Assembly (NCBI GenBank): GCA_965221655.1
Contig: OZ244906.1
Span: 2,294,001 to 2,358,000, forward strand
DNA from: Bin107 sp965221655
GTDB lineage: Bacteria; UBA8248
Reading direction: 5' to 3'
Length of the DNA: 64,000 bases
Positions 52,478 to 61,922 of this stretch are shown here, one piece after another (position 1 is the first letter of the stretch; each line of letters opens with the position of its first letter). Both the position numbers and the translations under genes were made by a program. The notes under the pieces are model-generated. The model ran no database searches and had not been told where the DNA came from. It saw only the letters and a program-made list of their open reading frames with translations.

Positions 52478-53463
52478 CCCGCCGTTATCCGCCCGCGCAG
52501 GGCGCGCACCTGCGCGGGCGTGCCGAGGGCGTAGAGGTGATCTCCCGCGTGGATTTCGAAGTCCGGCCCCGGGTTGAAGCGCATCTTCCCGTCGCTCTGG
52601 CGGATGGCCAGCAGGTAGACGCCGGTTTCCTGGCTGATCTTCGATTCGCGCAGCGCCATGCCGACGAGTCCGGAGCCTGTGGGCACGCTCACCTCCTCAA
52701 AATCCAGGTCCGCCGTCGCGTGGCTGGTTACTTCGTCGAGAAAACCCGCGAGCTTGGGCCGCAAGACCGACTGCGCGATGCGTATTCCACCCATGACGTA
52801 GGGCGAGATGACGCGGTCGGCCCCCGCCGCTTCCATCTTGCCGATGGAGCTCTCCCGCGCGGCGCGGCTCAGGATGAACAGGTCCGGGTTGAGCGCGCGC
52901 GCCGTCAAGGTGACGAACACGTTCTCGGCGTCGGTGCCCAGTGCGCACACGAGGCTTTCGGCCTTGGTGACGTTCGCTGAGAGGAGGGTTTCGTCGAGCG
53001 TGGCGTCGCCCACAACCAACAGGAGACCCTCCTGGTCGAGGTGCGCGGCGATGGATTCGTCGTTCTCGATGATGACGTAGGGCCGCGACTCCCTGGCGTA
53101 CTCGCTCGCGACGGTCGAGCCGATGCGCCCGTACCCGCAGATGATGTGATGGCCTTCGAGCTTTTTGAGTTCTCTCACCAGTTTACGCCTCCCGAAAATC
53201 TGGCGCACCCGCTGTTCGAGCCGCGCCTCGGCGATCAGTGCAGTACTGTAGAACACCACGGCCAGACCCACGAGCAGGAGCCCCACGGTGAACATGCGCC
53301 CTTTCATGTCGAGCTCGTGCACCTCGCCGTAGCCCACCGTCGTCAGGGTGATGATCGTCATGTAGAACGACTCTTCGAGCGGCCAGCCCTCGAGCAGGCT
53401 ATAGCCCACCGTCCCTACGAGGGTGACCCCGAACAGGGACATGATGATGAAGAGGATGCGCAA
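52474..53463 (-). CDS. two-TM potassium channel with RCK (TrkA-N and TrkA-C) domains
   Basis: 329 aa. Two membrane segments flank the filter TVGYGE near 42-47; then HHIICGYGRIGSTVASEYARE, an RCK NAD-type Rossmann loop, with a TrkA-C tail. It resembles MthK/Kch channels, gated by ligand or ions on the cytosolic RCK ring. TTG 53463 follows AAGGAACA. It lies downstream of the TRAP-binding-protein-like gene on the same strand with 85 nt between. Confidence 0.9.
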   Translation of the reverse strand: MRILFIIMSLFGVTLVGTVGYSLLEGWPLEESFYMTIITLTTVGYGEVHELDMKGRMFTVGLLLVGLAVVFYSTALIAEARLEQRVRQIFGRRKLVRELKKLEGHHIICGYGRIGSTVASEYARESRPYVIIENDESIAAHLDQEGLLLVVGDATLDETLLSANVTKAESLVCALGTDAENVFVTLTARALNPDLFILSRAARESSIGKMEAAGADRVISPYVMGGIRIAQSVLRPKLAGFLDEVTSHATADLDFEEVSVPTGSGLVGMALRESKISQETGVYLLAIRQSDGKMRFNPGPDFEIHAGDHLYALGTPAQVRALRGRITAG

Positions 53464-53548
53464 TGTTCCTTACACCTTTACAGGAGGGTGGGTTGCCCTG
53501 TTTCGTCGCACGGGAGCGATTCTGGCCAAAACGCGGGCGTCCTGGGGA

Positions 53549-54475
53549 CTATGCGCGCGCCGCCAGGTCGAACAGCGTATGCCCGAGCCGCGCCTGCGCC
53601 TCCGTGCGGACGGGTTCGGTGGCCTCTGCGAACGCCGCGCGCTCCCGGGCGTTTAAGTCCGTGAAGCGCACGCCCTCGCCTTCGAGCTTTTTGCGAATCG
53701 CGCTCTCCCCCGCCCGCGCAGCCTGGCGTTGATGGGCGATGGCCTGCGCCATGCATTCGCGCACGGCCTCGCGCGTCTGCGCGGGCCAGGCGCTAAAGCT
53801 CTCGCGGTGGACGAGCAGGGCGCGCGCGCCGTAGAAATGCCCGCTCATCGTGATGTGTTTTTGGTGGTTGGTCACGCCGTAGGTCGCTGTGTTCGAAAGC
53901 GGGTTTTCCTGGGCGTTCACCGCACCCGACTCGATCATGGCGATGCCCTCGCTCAGCTCCACGGGCACGGGCTCGGCCCCCAGCAGCGCGAACGTGCGCA
54001 CGTGCGCCTCGTTGGGCTGTAAGCGAATGCGCAGCCCCTTACAGTCTGCGGGCGTTCTCACGTCGCGGGCGCTGTTCGAGAGGTGGCGGAATCCGTTGTC
54101 CCAAAACCCCAGGCACCCGTAGCCCGTCTGTGCTTCGATGCGTTCGCTTAAGTGCGCGCCGAGTGCGCCGTCCAGTGCGCGGTGGGCGTGGGCCGCGTCC
54201 TCGAACAAAAAGGGCAAATCGACGATTTCGAGTTCCGGCACCCGGTCGGCGAGGTAGCTCGTCGAGAAGTAGCACATGCCGAGCAGCCCGCACTCGACCA
54301 TGGAGAGCAGGTCCCCGGCGGCGTAGCCGAAGTCCATCACGTTCCAGAATATGTCGGTCCGCACGCTCTCCCCCAGCCGCTCGGCCATCTTCTCTTTGAA
54401 GAAGACCATCGCGCGGCTGTGCGAGGTGTCGGGCGGGGAATAGCCCCCGATGCGGACGTGGACGTGTTCGGCCAT
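53549..54475 (-). CDS. TRAP transporter DctP-like binding protein without a signal peptide
   Basis: 308 aa. RIGGYSPPDTSHSRAMVFFKEKMAERLGESV, PELEIVDLPFLFEDAAHA, ALDGALGAHL and LRIRLQPNEAHVRTFALLGAEPVPVELSEGIAMIESGAVNAQEN (including the DctP Arg/Asn region) place it in the family. It starts MAEHVHVRIGG; neither this start nor any upstream extension gives a hydrophobic signal. No DctQ or DctM genes are adjacent. It might work in the cytosol or be a damaged gene. Confidence 0.78.
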   Translation of the reverse strand: MAEHVHVRIGGYSPPDTSHSRAMVFFKEKMAERLGESVRTDIFWNVMDFGYAAGDLLSMVECGLLGMCYFSTSYLADRVPELEIVDLPFLFEDAAHAHRALDGALGAHLSERIEAQTGYGCLGFWDNGFRHLSNSARDVRTPADCKGLRIRLQPNEAHVRTFALLGAEPVPVELSEGIAMIESGAVNAQENPLSNTATYGVTNHQKHITMSGHFYGARALLVHRESFSAWPAQTREAVRECMAQAIAHQRQAARAGESAIRKKLEGEGVRFTDLNARERAAFAEATEPVRTEAQARLGHTLFDLAARA

Positions 54476-54650
54476 TCGCGTTGCTCTCGTTTCGATAACC
54501 TGCGTGTCCCTGAACGAATCGACCATACCACACATGCGCCGCCGTGCGCGCGGCCCGGCGCACCGAACGCCTGCGGTCTTGACGCACACGCTCCGCTGGG
54601 GCATGTTCCATCCTCGGATTCATCGTGAACCAGCCGAGGAGATGAGAACG

Positions 54651-55277
54651 ATGTCTTCACTGCAAGCGCAGCTTTTCGTGCAGACCGCCTCCGTTGCGCT
54701 GAATCGCCTGGCGAAGGATCTGCAAAAAGCCTACGAGCCCAAGAAAGGCGATCGGTTCAACGTCAAGGGCATTACCTACGAAATCGGCCCGCCCAAGTTC
54801 GTGGGCACGGACAAGGCGATTCGCTTCGAGATCAGCTCGAAGATACCCGGCGAGGAATTGCCCGGCTCCTGCGATCATGCCAGCTATTTCAAGCAGATCG
54901 AAAAGCGCAACGGCACCGCGTCGGACAAGAAGCCCGTCTCCGCCGATATGGAGAACATCGTCCGCGAGACGCGCGATCAGGAGAGAAAAGAGCGCGACTA
55001 CGTGAAGCTCACCTACCAGTATGCCGCGGACGAGCTCTACGACGACGCGGAGATTCTCCGGCGCCTCGAGGCGTTCGCCAAGGGCGAGGCCAAGGACGAG
55101 ATGCCGCCCGGCGTGCCCGGCGTCACCACTCTGGCGGGCCGCCTCATACTCGATAGGGTGCAGTCCGCCCTGTACGAGGGAGCGCGAAGCAACGTCGAGT
55201 CGCTCATCGACGCGAACGAGAAGGTGCGCGCCGCACTCAAGAAAGGCGGCGCAAAGAAGAGCACGAAGAAAAAGTAG
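54651..55277 (+). CDS. protein of unknown function with lysine-rich tail
   Basis: 208 aa, not recognised. Starts SSLQAQLFVQTASVALNRLAKDLQKAY; a central DRFNVKGITYEIGPPKFVGTD beta-rich segment, then a helical region with RETRDQERKERDYVKL, ending KKGGAKKSTKKK. No signal or membrane segment, so cytosolic, possibly nucleic-acid binding by its tail. ATG 54651 is chosen because GAGGAG is correctly spaced (9 nt); the ATG three codons earlier overlaps the ribosome site. Confidence 0.6.
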   Translation: MSSLQAQLFVQTASVALNRLAKDLQKAYEPKKGDRFNVKGITYEIGPPKFVGTDKAIRFEISSKIPGEELPGSCDHASYFKQIEKRNGTASDKKPVSADMENIVRETRDQERKERDYVKLTYQYAADELYDDAEILRRLEAFAKGEAKDEMPPGVPGVTTLAGRLILDRVQSALYEGARSNVESLIDANEKVRAALKKGGAKKSTKKK

Positions 55278-55286
55278 GCCCGCGTC

Positions 55287-56480
55287 ATGGCACTGTGCCT
55301 GAGGGGTGCGGTGGCCCATACTCCGCTCGAGCGCATTGCGGACGCCCTCCTCGTCGTCGAGGGGGGCGTTTTTTCTTATGTGGGGCCGCGCGGGGCGCAT
55401 CCCTTGCCCCCGGGTGCGCAGGTGGTGGACCTGGGCGGCGCGCTCGTTTGTCCGGGTCTGGTCGATTTACAAGTCAATGGCCTGGGGGCGGACGCGGTGC
55501 TCACGGCGAATGCGGAGGGCATCCGGCGCGTCGCGCGGGAATTGGCCCGGCGCGGAACCACGGCCTTTTTGCCCACCCTCACCACGGCCTCTCGCGAAGA
55601 TTTGCTGCGCGCCGCGCGCGCGGTGCACGCGGCACGCACGCTCCAGGAGCAAGAGGGCGGCCCCGAGGCGCGCATTCTGGGCGTGCACCTGGAGGGTCCC
55701 TGGCTCGAGCCGTCCATGCGCGGGGCGCACCCCGCCGAGCACCTGCGCACCCCTTGCGCGCGCGAGGCTGAAGCCCTCGCCCGTGCCGCGGGCGGTTTCG
55801 GGCCGGGCGGCCTGGCGATGGTCACGCTCTCTCCCGGCCTCGCCGGTGCGGCGGGGATGGCCCGCTTTCTGGCCGAACGCGGCGTGGTTCCCGCCCTGGG
55901 GCACACGGAGGCGGAAGCCGCGCGGGTCGAGGCGTTTCTCGACGCGGGCGGCGCCTTCGCGGTGCATGCGTTCAATCGCTACGGCCCCCCCGCACTGCCC
56001 GCCCACAGAAACGCCGCGCCCATGGATTTCGTTCGCACGGATTCCAGACTCTTCGCGGGTCTGATTGCGGACGGGGTGCACGTGACCCCGCGCAGGGTCG
56101 CCTCCTTCGTGCGCGCGCGGGGCTGGGAGAGAACGGTCCTCACCTCCGACCTCGTGGCCGACGGGGGCTTGCGCCCCGCACCCGGTGCGCCGGACGAGGC
56201 GGCTTCGGGCGACGCCGTGCGGCGGGTGGGCGTGCTGAGCGGCAGCCGCCTCTCGCTCGCCGAGGCACTTCCCCGTCTGTGCGCGTGGAGCGGCCTCGAC
56301 TTCGCCTGCGCCCTGGCGACGGCCACCAGAAATCCCGCGCGCGTTCTGGGGGCGTCCTCCGCCCTCGCACCGGGTGCGCGCGCGGACTTGTGCGTGCTCG
56401 AGCCGGGGTCTTTCCGGTTGCTCGGCGCGATGGCGGGAGGGGCGTGGGCGGGCGATTCTCCGCCGATTGCGCGCGGATGA
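55287..56480 (+). CDS. nagA: N-acetylglucosamine-6-phosphate deacetylase
   Basis: 397 aa. CPGLVDLQVNG, GVHLEGPWLEPSMRGAHP (metal Glu in HLEGP), LGHTEAEA and VHAFNRYGPP are NagA motifs, with HNAAP-like HRNAAPMDF and DGVHVTP following and TSDLVADGG near the active Asp. It makes GlcN-6-P and acetate in amino-sugar and cell-wall recycling. It follows the unknown protein by 9 nt. The metal site shows family-typical substitutions. Confidence 0.87.
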   Translation: MALCLRGAVAHTPLERIADALLVVEGGVFSYVGPRGAHPLPPGAQVVDLGGALVCPGLVDLQVNGLGADAVLTANAEGIRRVARELARRGTTAFLPTLTTASREDLLRAARAVHAARTLQEQEGGPEARILGVHLEGPWLEPSMRGAHPAEHLRTPCAREAEALARAAGGFGPGGLAMVTLSPGLAGAAGMARFLAERGVVPALGHTEAEAARVEAFLDAGGAFAVHAFNRYGPPALPAHRNAAPMDFVRTDSRLFAGLIADGVHVTPRRVASFVRARGWERTVLTSDLVADGGLRPAPGAPDEAASGDAVRRVGVLSGSRLSLAEALPRLCAWSGLDFACALATATRNPARVLGASSALAPGARADLCVLEPGSFRLLGAMAGGAWAGDSPPIARG

Positions 56481-56538
56481 GTATTCCTCCATAATTTGTC
56501 CATGCCCGACCCCGCATCCGCCCGGACGGTCTCGCCTC

Positions 56539-58149
56539 ATGTATGACCTGTTGTTTCGCGGCGCGCTAATCTTCGACGGCCTGGGCGCACCACCCTTTGA
56601 GGGTGGGCTCGCCGTGCGCGGGGAGGCCGTCGCGGCGATGGGTCCCGGGGTGGACGGCCCCGCCCGCCGCGTCGTCGACGCCCGGGGGCTGGCCTTGAGT
56701 CCGGGCTTCGTCGACATCCACGGGCATTCGGATTACTACCTCCTCATCAACCCCGAGGCGCACGCGAAGGTGCGCCAGGGGGTGACGACCGACGTGGGCG
56801 GCAACTGCGGCTACGCCGCTTCTCCGATTTGTGGAGCCGAGGGCGAGGAGCGCCGGGAGTGGTACCGCGCGCAGTTTGATCTCGACCTGCCTTTCGAGAG
56901 CGTGCGCGCGCACCTCGACCACGTGGAGGAGGTGGGCGTTTCCATCAACTACGCCCATCTGGCGGGGCACAACACCATGCGCGCGGGCGTCATGGGGGGC
57001 GCTGCCCGCCCTGCCCGCGCGGAAGAACTCGCCGCGATGGAGGAGATGCTCTCGCGCGCGATGCGCGAGGGCGCTTTCGGCCTATCCACCGGGCTGGTGT
57101 ACGCGCCCGCCTGTTTTGCCGACGCCGCCGAGCTTACCGCCCTTTGCCGGGTCGCCGCGCGCGAAGGCGGGCTGCTCGCCACCCATATGCGCAGCGAGGG
57201 CGACGGGCTGCTCGAGGCGATCGACGAGGTAACGAACGCGGCCGAGGCGGCGGAGCTGCCGCTTCAGATCAGCCACCTCAAGACGGCGGGCGCGCGGAAC
57301 TGGCACAAGCTCGACGCGGCTTTCGCGCGCATCGAGAACGCGCGCGCGCGCGGGCTGGACGTAACCTGCGATCGCTACCCCTACACGGCGTCGAACACGC
57401 ACCTGAGCGCGCTCCTGCCCGACTGGGTGCATGAGGGCGCGGTGGAGGAGAAGGTGGCGCGCCTCCTCGACCCCGAAACGAGAGCCCGCATACGCGGCGA
57501 AATCGAAAGCGCGCACCCCGACGCGCCCTATTGGGAGAACGTGCGCATCAGCCGCGTCTTCACCGAGGCGAACGTAGAGCATGAGGGCTGCACCCTCGCG
57601 CAGCTGGGCGAGAGGCGCGCGCGCGCACCGGCGGAGGCCATGCTCGACCTGCTGGTGGAAGAGCGCATGAACGTCGAGATTCTCATCTTCATGATGAGCC
57701 CCGGGAACATGCGCCGCATTCTGCAAAAACCCTACGTCATGGTGGGTTCGGACGCGGGCGCAATCACGCACGAGCCTCCCCTGGGCGGTGGGCGGCCGCA
57801 TCCGAGGAACTTCGGCACGTTCCCCTTCGTGTTGGGTGCGCTGGCCCGCGACGAGGGCCTCTTCTCGCTGGCCGAGGGCGTGCGGAAGATGACCTCCGCA
57901 CCCTGCCTGCGGCTGGGAATCGCGGACAGGGGGCGTCTGGCGGTTGGCATGAAGGCCGACCTCGTCCTCTTCGACCCCGCACGCATCCGCGACGAATGCA
58001 CCTACGAGCGGCCCGTCGCCTATCCCTCGGGCGTCGAGATGGTGGTCGTGAACGGCGAGGTGGTCGTGGAGGGAGGAGAGCACACGGGCGCGCGTCCGGG
58101 TCGGGCGCTGCGCAAATCCAAGAACGGGAGGCCTGCGAATGCCGTTTGA
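56539..58149 (+). CDS. D-aminoacylase / N-acyl-D-amino-acid deacylase
   Basis: 536 aa amidohydrolase. FVDIHGHSDYYLL (metal HxH variant), VTTDVGGNCGYAASPI with the metal Cys, EGAFGLSTGLVYAPA, LLATHMRSEGDGLLEA and LQISHLKTAG with His ligands, and VGSDAGAITHE with the catalytic Asp match the family. It would free D-amino acids from N-acyl forms. It ends 11 nt inside the following TPR gene. Confidence 0.87.
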   Translation: MYDLLFRGALIFDGLGAPPFEGGLAVRGEAVAAMGPGVDGPARRVVDARGLALSPGFVDIHGHSDYYLLINPEAHAKVRQGVTTDVGGNCGYAASPICGAEGEERREWYRAQFDLDLPFESVRAHLDHVEEVGVSINYAHLAGHNTMRAGVMGGAARPARAEELAAMEEMLSRAMREGAFGLSTGLVYAPACFADAAELTALCRVAAREGGLLATHMRSEGDGLLEAIDEVTNAAEAAELPLQISHLKTAGARNWHKLDAAFARIENARARGLDVTCDRYPYTASNTHLSALLPDWVHEGAVEEKVARLLDPETRARIRGEIESAHPDAPYWENVRISRVFTEANVEHEGCTLAQLGERRARAPAEAMLDLLVEERMNVEILIFMMSPGNMRRILQKPYVMVGSDAGAITHEPPLGGGRPHPRNFGTFPFVLGALARDEGLFSLAEGVRKMTSAPCLRLGIADRGRLAVGMKADLVLFDPARIRDECTYERPVAYPSGVEMVVVNGEVVVEGGEHTGARPGRALRKSKNGRPANAV

Positions 58150-60628
58150 CTTCTCCGTTTGGGAGACGACACTCCTCGCTGCGGGTCTGCTCGCCTTGCC
58201 TGCCGTTTTGGTGGTTTGGTGGATGTACCGCCGCGCGCAGAAGCGCAAAAGGTTCCCTGCGGAGGTGTGGGGAGCCTACCTCGAGGCAGGAACGCGCGAG
58301 GACGACTGGGACGACATATCGGGTCCGCGGGCGGAGCCTGCGCCCACAGAAGCGCCCGGGGAGGCAGTGGGCGAGCCCTTGCCGGAAACCGGAGGCGAGG
58401 CGCCCGCGGAGGCCGTGAGCCCGGCGTTCCGGGAGGTCGAGGGCGGCGCGCACGGGGAGGTCGAAGCCGCCCCGCCCGCAAAGGAGGAGAAAGGGCCGCG
58501 CTGGCGGCCGAATCTCTCCCTGGGGCGCGGGAAGCCGGAGCGCCAACTCGAAGAAGCGCTCCGCGGGATGGATTTCTCGCATCTGGAAATGCGGGGCGAG
58601 GACGCCCCGCTCCCGCCCGGGCGGGAGGAGGCTTCGCCCGCCGGGGCAGCCGAGGCTGAGGCTGCGCCTACTGAATCGGCTTCTCACGACACGCCGCCCG
58701 TCGCCGACGCGGCCCTCCCGGCCGAACCACCCCCGGCGGAGCCATCCCCGGAGGAACGGCCCGACGCAGGGCGTGAGGACGCCCCCGCGGACGCACAGCC
58801 CGCACCCGGGGTGGATGAGCACACGGCCTCGGCCCCGCAGAAGATTGCTCCCGAAAAGCGCGTGCGGGTGCGCATTCCCGCCGTCGCACAGGTCAGAAGC
58901 GATTCCCGCGCGGCAGGCAAATCGACCGCCGCGAAGAGCGAACCGGGCACGGAGGACGCGCCTCCCGCCGGAGGCGAGGCGCCCGCGGCGGCGGCCGCCG
59001 CCCCCAAGGCTCCTCCATCCACGCAAGGCGAACTGCCGCTGCCCGGGGGCGAAGACCTCCGTCCGCCGGAGGCACCGGGCGAAGCCTCCGGGCCGGAAGA
59101 GGAAGTGCGCGAGCCCGAGGAAAGTGTTTTGGAGCATGTGCCTGAGGCGGCGCCCCCGCCCTCGGGAACTCTCGATACCGAAGCCCCCCCCTCGCCGAAT
59201 GCGCCGTCTATCGAGGTGGACGAGCCGCGCGAAGAGGAGGCGGAACCACCGCTGGAGGAGGACATCTCCCCCGTGGAGCCCTCCCTGGACGAGGGTGCGC
59301 CCGACGTGCAAGCCGCCCTCTCGCCGCAAGAGCCGCCCGACGAGGAGAAGAAGCCGCAGTCTTCTGAAGACGACGTTCTCTCCCTCATCCGCAGCGAACG
59401 CGGTGAGGAGGAGAGTGTCGGGAGCGTCGAGGAGGAGGAGCGTGCAGTCGCGCAGTCCGCTCCGGGCGCGGATGAGGACGTTCCCGCACCGAACGAGACG
59501 CCCGCCGAGACCATCCGCGCACTGGCCGCGGAGGCGTGCCCGGCGAACATGATTTTGGTGGAGGCGATGGACGTTTCGCTTCCCCCCTGGGCGGAGGAGA
59601 CGGCGGACGCGGCGCGGCGCACATTCGAGAAAGCTGCGGACGCAACGGCGGCAGACCTCTTGCATCTGTCTCTCGTCGAGATGCTGCTGGGCAAGTGCGA
59701 GGAGGCGCAGCGCCACCTGAGAGAGGCGCTGCGCAAGGCGAGTCGGTTGGCCCCCGTCCTGAACGCCTTGGCCGTGGCGTCCTTTCTGCGGGGGAAGTGG
59801 GAGCCTGCCGTCTCCTATGGCCGTGAAGCGCTGCGCGAGGTGGGCCGCGACGAACAGGCGCGCGGGATGATCTCGCGAAACCTGGGCTGCTTCTATCAGA
59901 AAAAGGGCGACGACGTGCGGGCGGCGGAATTTTTCGAGGCGGCCCTCGAATGCATCGGGGCGCAGGGGGCGCCCGCCGAGTTGGCTCCTTTGCGGATGCG
60001 CGTCGGTCGGTTGTTCCGCCGCCTGGGGGAGGGGGAGAAGGCGAGGGGGCACCTCGCCGAGGCGGCGCAACTCTTTCGCCGTCTGGGAGCGCGGGCAGAG
60101 GAGGTGCGCGCGCAGGTCGCGCTGGCCGCCGTTCTCACCGAGGCCGGCATCCACGAAGCCGTGCAGAAGAACCTGGAGGAAGCCCTCGACGCTTCCCGAA
60201 AAATCGGGGACGCGGCGGGCGAAGCCCTGGTCTACGGGCAGATGGGGACGAACTGCGTCGCACAGGAGCAGTTCGCACACGCGCTGGGGCATTACGAAAA
60301 TGCCCTGCGCATCAACCGCGAACTCGGCAACCAAAGCGCCGAGGCGGCGAACCTCGGCGGCATAGGCAACGTCCACCACGCGCGGGGCGACTTTGCCGAA
60401 GCGCGCGCAGCCTACGAGGCGACTCTCGCTATCGTCCGCGAGCGGGGCAACGCCCGCACCCTGGCCGGGGTGCTGGAGAGCCTCGTTCGCCTGCACATCG
60501 AAGAGGGGGACGAGGAGGCTGCGCGCACACGCCTGGCCGAGGCGCGGCGCGTCCTGCAGGAGTTGGGAGCACGGGACGTGCTCGAGGATTTGCGCGGGCT
60601 CTCGCGGGAGTTGGAGAGGAGCTCTTAG
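58139..60628 (+). CDS. membrane-anchored TPR protein with a long acidic linker
   Basis: 829 aa. One N-terminal membrane segment (about 10-29), then a basic RRAQKRKR stop-transfer patch placing the rest in the cytosol. Residues ~50-460 are low-complexity, rich in Pro, Glu and Ala. From ~461 to the end come repeated TPR helices (LGKCEEAQRHLREAL, GDDVRAAEFFEAALE, FAHALGHYENALRINRELGN, GDFAEARAAYEATLAIVRERGN). Likely a scaffold; partners unknown. Overlaps the D-aminoacylase gene. Confidence 0.82.
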   Translation: MPFDFSVWETTLLAAGLLALPAVLVVWWMYRRAQKRKRFPAEVWGAYLEAGTREDDWDDISGPRAEPAPTEAPGEAVGEPLPETGGEAPAEAVSPAFREVEGGAHGEVEAAPPAKEEKGPRWRPNLSLGRGKPERQLEEALRGMDFSHLEMRGEDAPLPPGREEASPAGAAEAEAAPTESASHDTPPVADAALPAEPPPAEPSPEERPDAGREDAPADAQPAPGVDEHTASAPQKIAPEKRVRVRIPAVAQVRSDSRAAGKSTAAKSEPGTEDAPPAGGEAPAAAAAAPKAPPSTQGELPLPGGEDLRPPEAPGEASGPEEEVREPEESVLEHVPEAAPPPSGTLDTEAPPSPNAPSIEVDEPREEEAEPPLEEDISPVEPSLDEGAPDVQAALSPQEPPDEEKKPQSSEDDVLSLIRSERGEEESVGSVEEEERAVAQSAPGADEDVPAPNETPAETIRALAAEACPANMILVEAMDVSLPPWAEETADAARRTFEKAADATAADLLHLSLVEMLLGKCEEAQRHLREALRKASRLAPVLNALAVASFLRGKWEPAVSYGREALREVGRDEQARGMISRNLGCFYQKKGDDVRAAEFFEAALECIGAQGAPAELAPLRMRVGRLFRRLGEGEKARGHLAEAAQLFRRLGARAEEVRAQVALAAVLTEAGIHEAVQKNLEEALDASRKIGDAAGEALVYGQMGTNCVAQEQFAHALGHYENALRINRELGNQSAEAANLGGIGNVHHARGDFAEARAAYEATLAIVRERGNARTLAGVLESLVRLHIEEGDEEAARTRLAEARRVLQELGARDVLEDLRGLSRELERSS

Positions 60629-61857
60629 GAGTTCGTGGTTTTTCCCGCGTCCGCCTTGGTGGGGGGCGACTGACGCGCGGCTTCTCCCAGGGCGTACCTC
60701 TCAAGGGCGCGCGCGTAGACGCGCGCCGCTTTTTCGAGTGAATCGACCGCCACGAACTCGTCGGGTGCGTGTGCCTGCTCGATGTTTCCGGGTCCCAAGA
60801 GAAAGCAGTTTCTGCTTCCGGTGAGCGCGGCGGCGAGACCCGCGTCGGAATAGTAGCTCACCCCCGTGGGTGCGGGTTCCGTGCCCAGAACCTCCTGGAG
60901 ACTCTCGAACAGAATCCGCGCCCCTTCGCTGTCCAGATCCGCCGTCACGGGGGGGCGATCCGCAATGGTGGGGCGCAGCGAGAAGCCCGTGCCCCTCACC
61001 TGCGCGCAGGCTTTGGCCGCACTCTGCTCGATGATGCGGCCTACCTCCGCCGTCCGGAGCGGGGGCACGAAGCGCGCGTCCAGATTCACCGTGCAACGCT
61101 CGGCGACCACGTTGGACTTGTGCCCCCCCTCGATCATCGCGGCGACCAGCGTGCAGCGGCCCAGCAGGGGGTCTTCGTGCGGGAGCGCCGCCACCGCTTC
61201 GTGCAGATCCGCTACGGCGAGGGCCGCCGCGTGCACCGCGTTCGCTCCCATGTGGGGCGCCGCCGCGTGGGCGCTCTTGCCCGTGAAGGCGAGTTCAAAC
61301 CACATTGCGCCCTTCTGGGCCGTAACGAGAGCGAGGTCGGTCGGCTCGCACGCGATCACCACGTCCTCGGGGCCGACGGCCCCGCTCGCGATGGCCGCCT
61401 GCGTACCCGTCATGACGCCGCTTTCCTCGTCGACCACCATGCAGCAGCGCACGGTGCGCTGCGCCGCCGCGCCCGCGTCGACGCGCTTTTTCAGATGTTC
61501 AAAGGCCGCGAGGCAGGCGGCGATGCCGCCTTTCATGTCGCAGCTTCCCCGCCCCCATATGCGTCCGTCCTGCTCGGTTGCGCGAAACGGCGGGCGCGAC
61601 CAGCCCTCGCCCGCGGGCACCGTGTCCATGTGGTTCAAAAAGACGAGCGCCGCGCCGCCGCGCGCCCCCGCGATCTCGGCGGTTACGTTCTCGCGCCGAT
61701 CGGCTACGCGCTCGCGGCGGGGCGTGAGGCCCAACTCCCGAAAAAAGGCCTCCATGCGGTCCGCCATGACGGACTCGTCCCCCGTGGGGTTTTCACTGGG
61801 AATCTCTATCAATTCCCTGGCGAGTGAGACGGCGCGCGCCTCGATATTCGCGTCCAA
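60625..61857 (-). CDS. M20 family deacylase (ArgE/DapE-like)
   Basis: 410 aa. LVFLNHMDTVPAG (His, Asp), GRGSCDMKGGIAACL (Asp), MVVDEESGVMTG (Glu pair) and FVAVDSLEKAA mark a co-catalytic zinc deacylase/desuccinylase. TTG 61857 has GGGAGG 7 nt upstream and gives a family-like N-terminus. It converges by 4 nt on the TPR gene and follows the AnmK gene. The substrate may be an acylated amino acid. Confidence 0.86.
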   Translation of the reverse strand: MDANIEARAVSLARELIEIPSENPTGDESVMADRMEAFFRELGLTPRRERVADRRENVTAEIAGARGGAALVFLNHMDTVPAGEGWSRPPFRATEQDGRIWGRGSCDMKGGIAACLAAFEHLKKRVDAGAAAQRTVRCCMVVDEESGVMTGTQAAIASGAVGPEDVVIACEPTDLALVTAQKGAMWFELAFTGKSAHAAAPHMGANAVHAAALAVADLHEAVAALPHEDPLLGRCTLVAAMIEGGHKSNVVAERCTVNLDARFVPPLRTAEVGRIIEQSAAKACAQVRGTGFSLRPTIADRPPVTADLDSEGARILFESLQEVLGTEPAPTGVSYYSDAGLAAALTGSRNCFLLGPGNIEQAHAPDEFVAVDSLEKAARVYARALERYALGEAARQSPPTKADAGKTTNS

Positions 61858-61922
61858 CGCTCGGCCTCCCGTAAGACAGTCGCGCCATGATGCCGCATTT
61901 CGCGCGGTGCGTACATGCGGCC

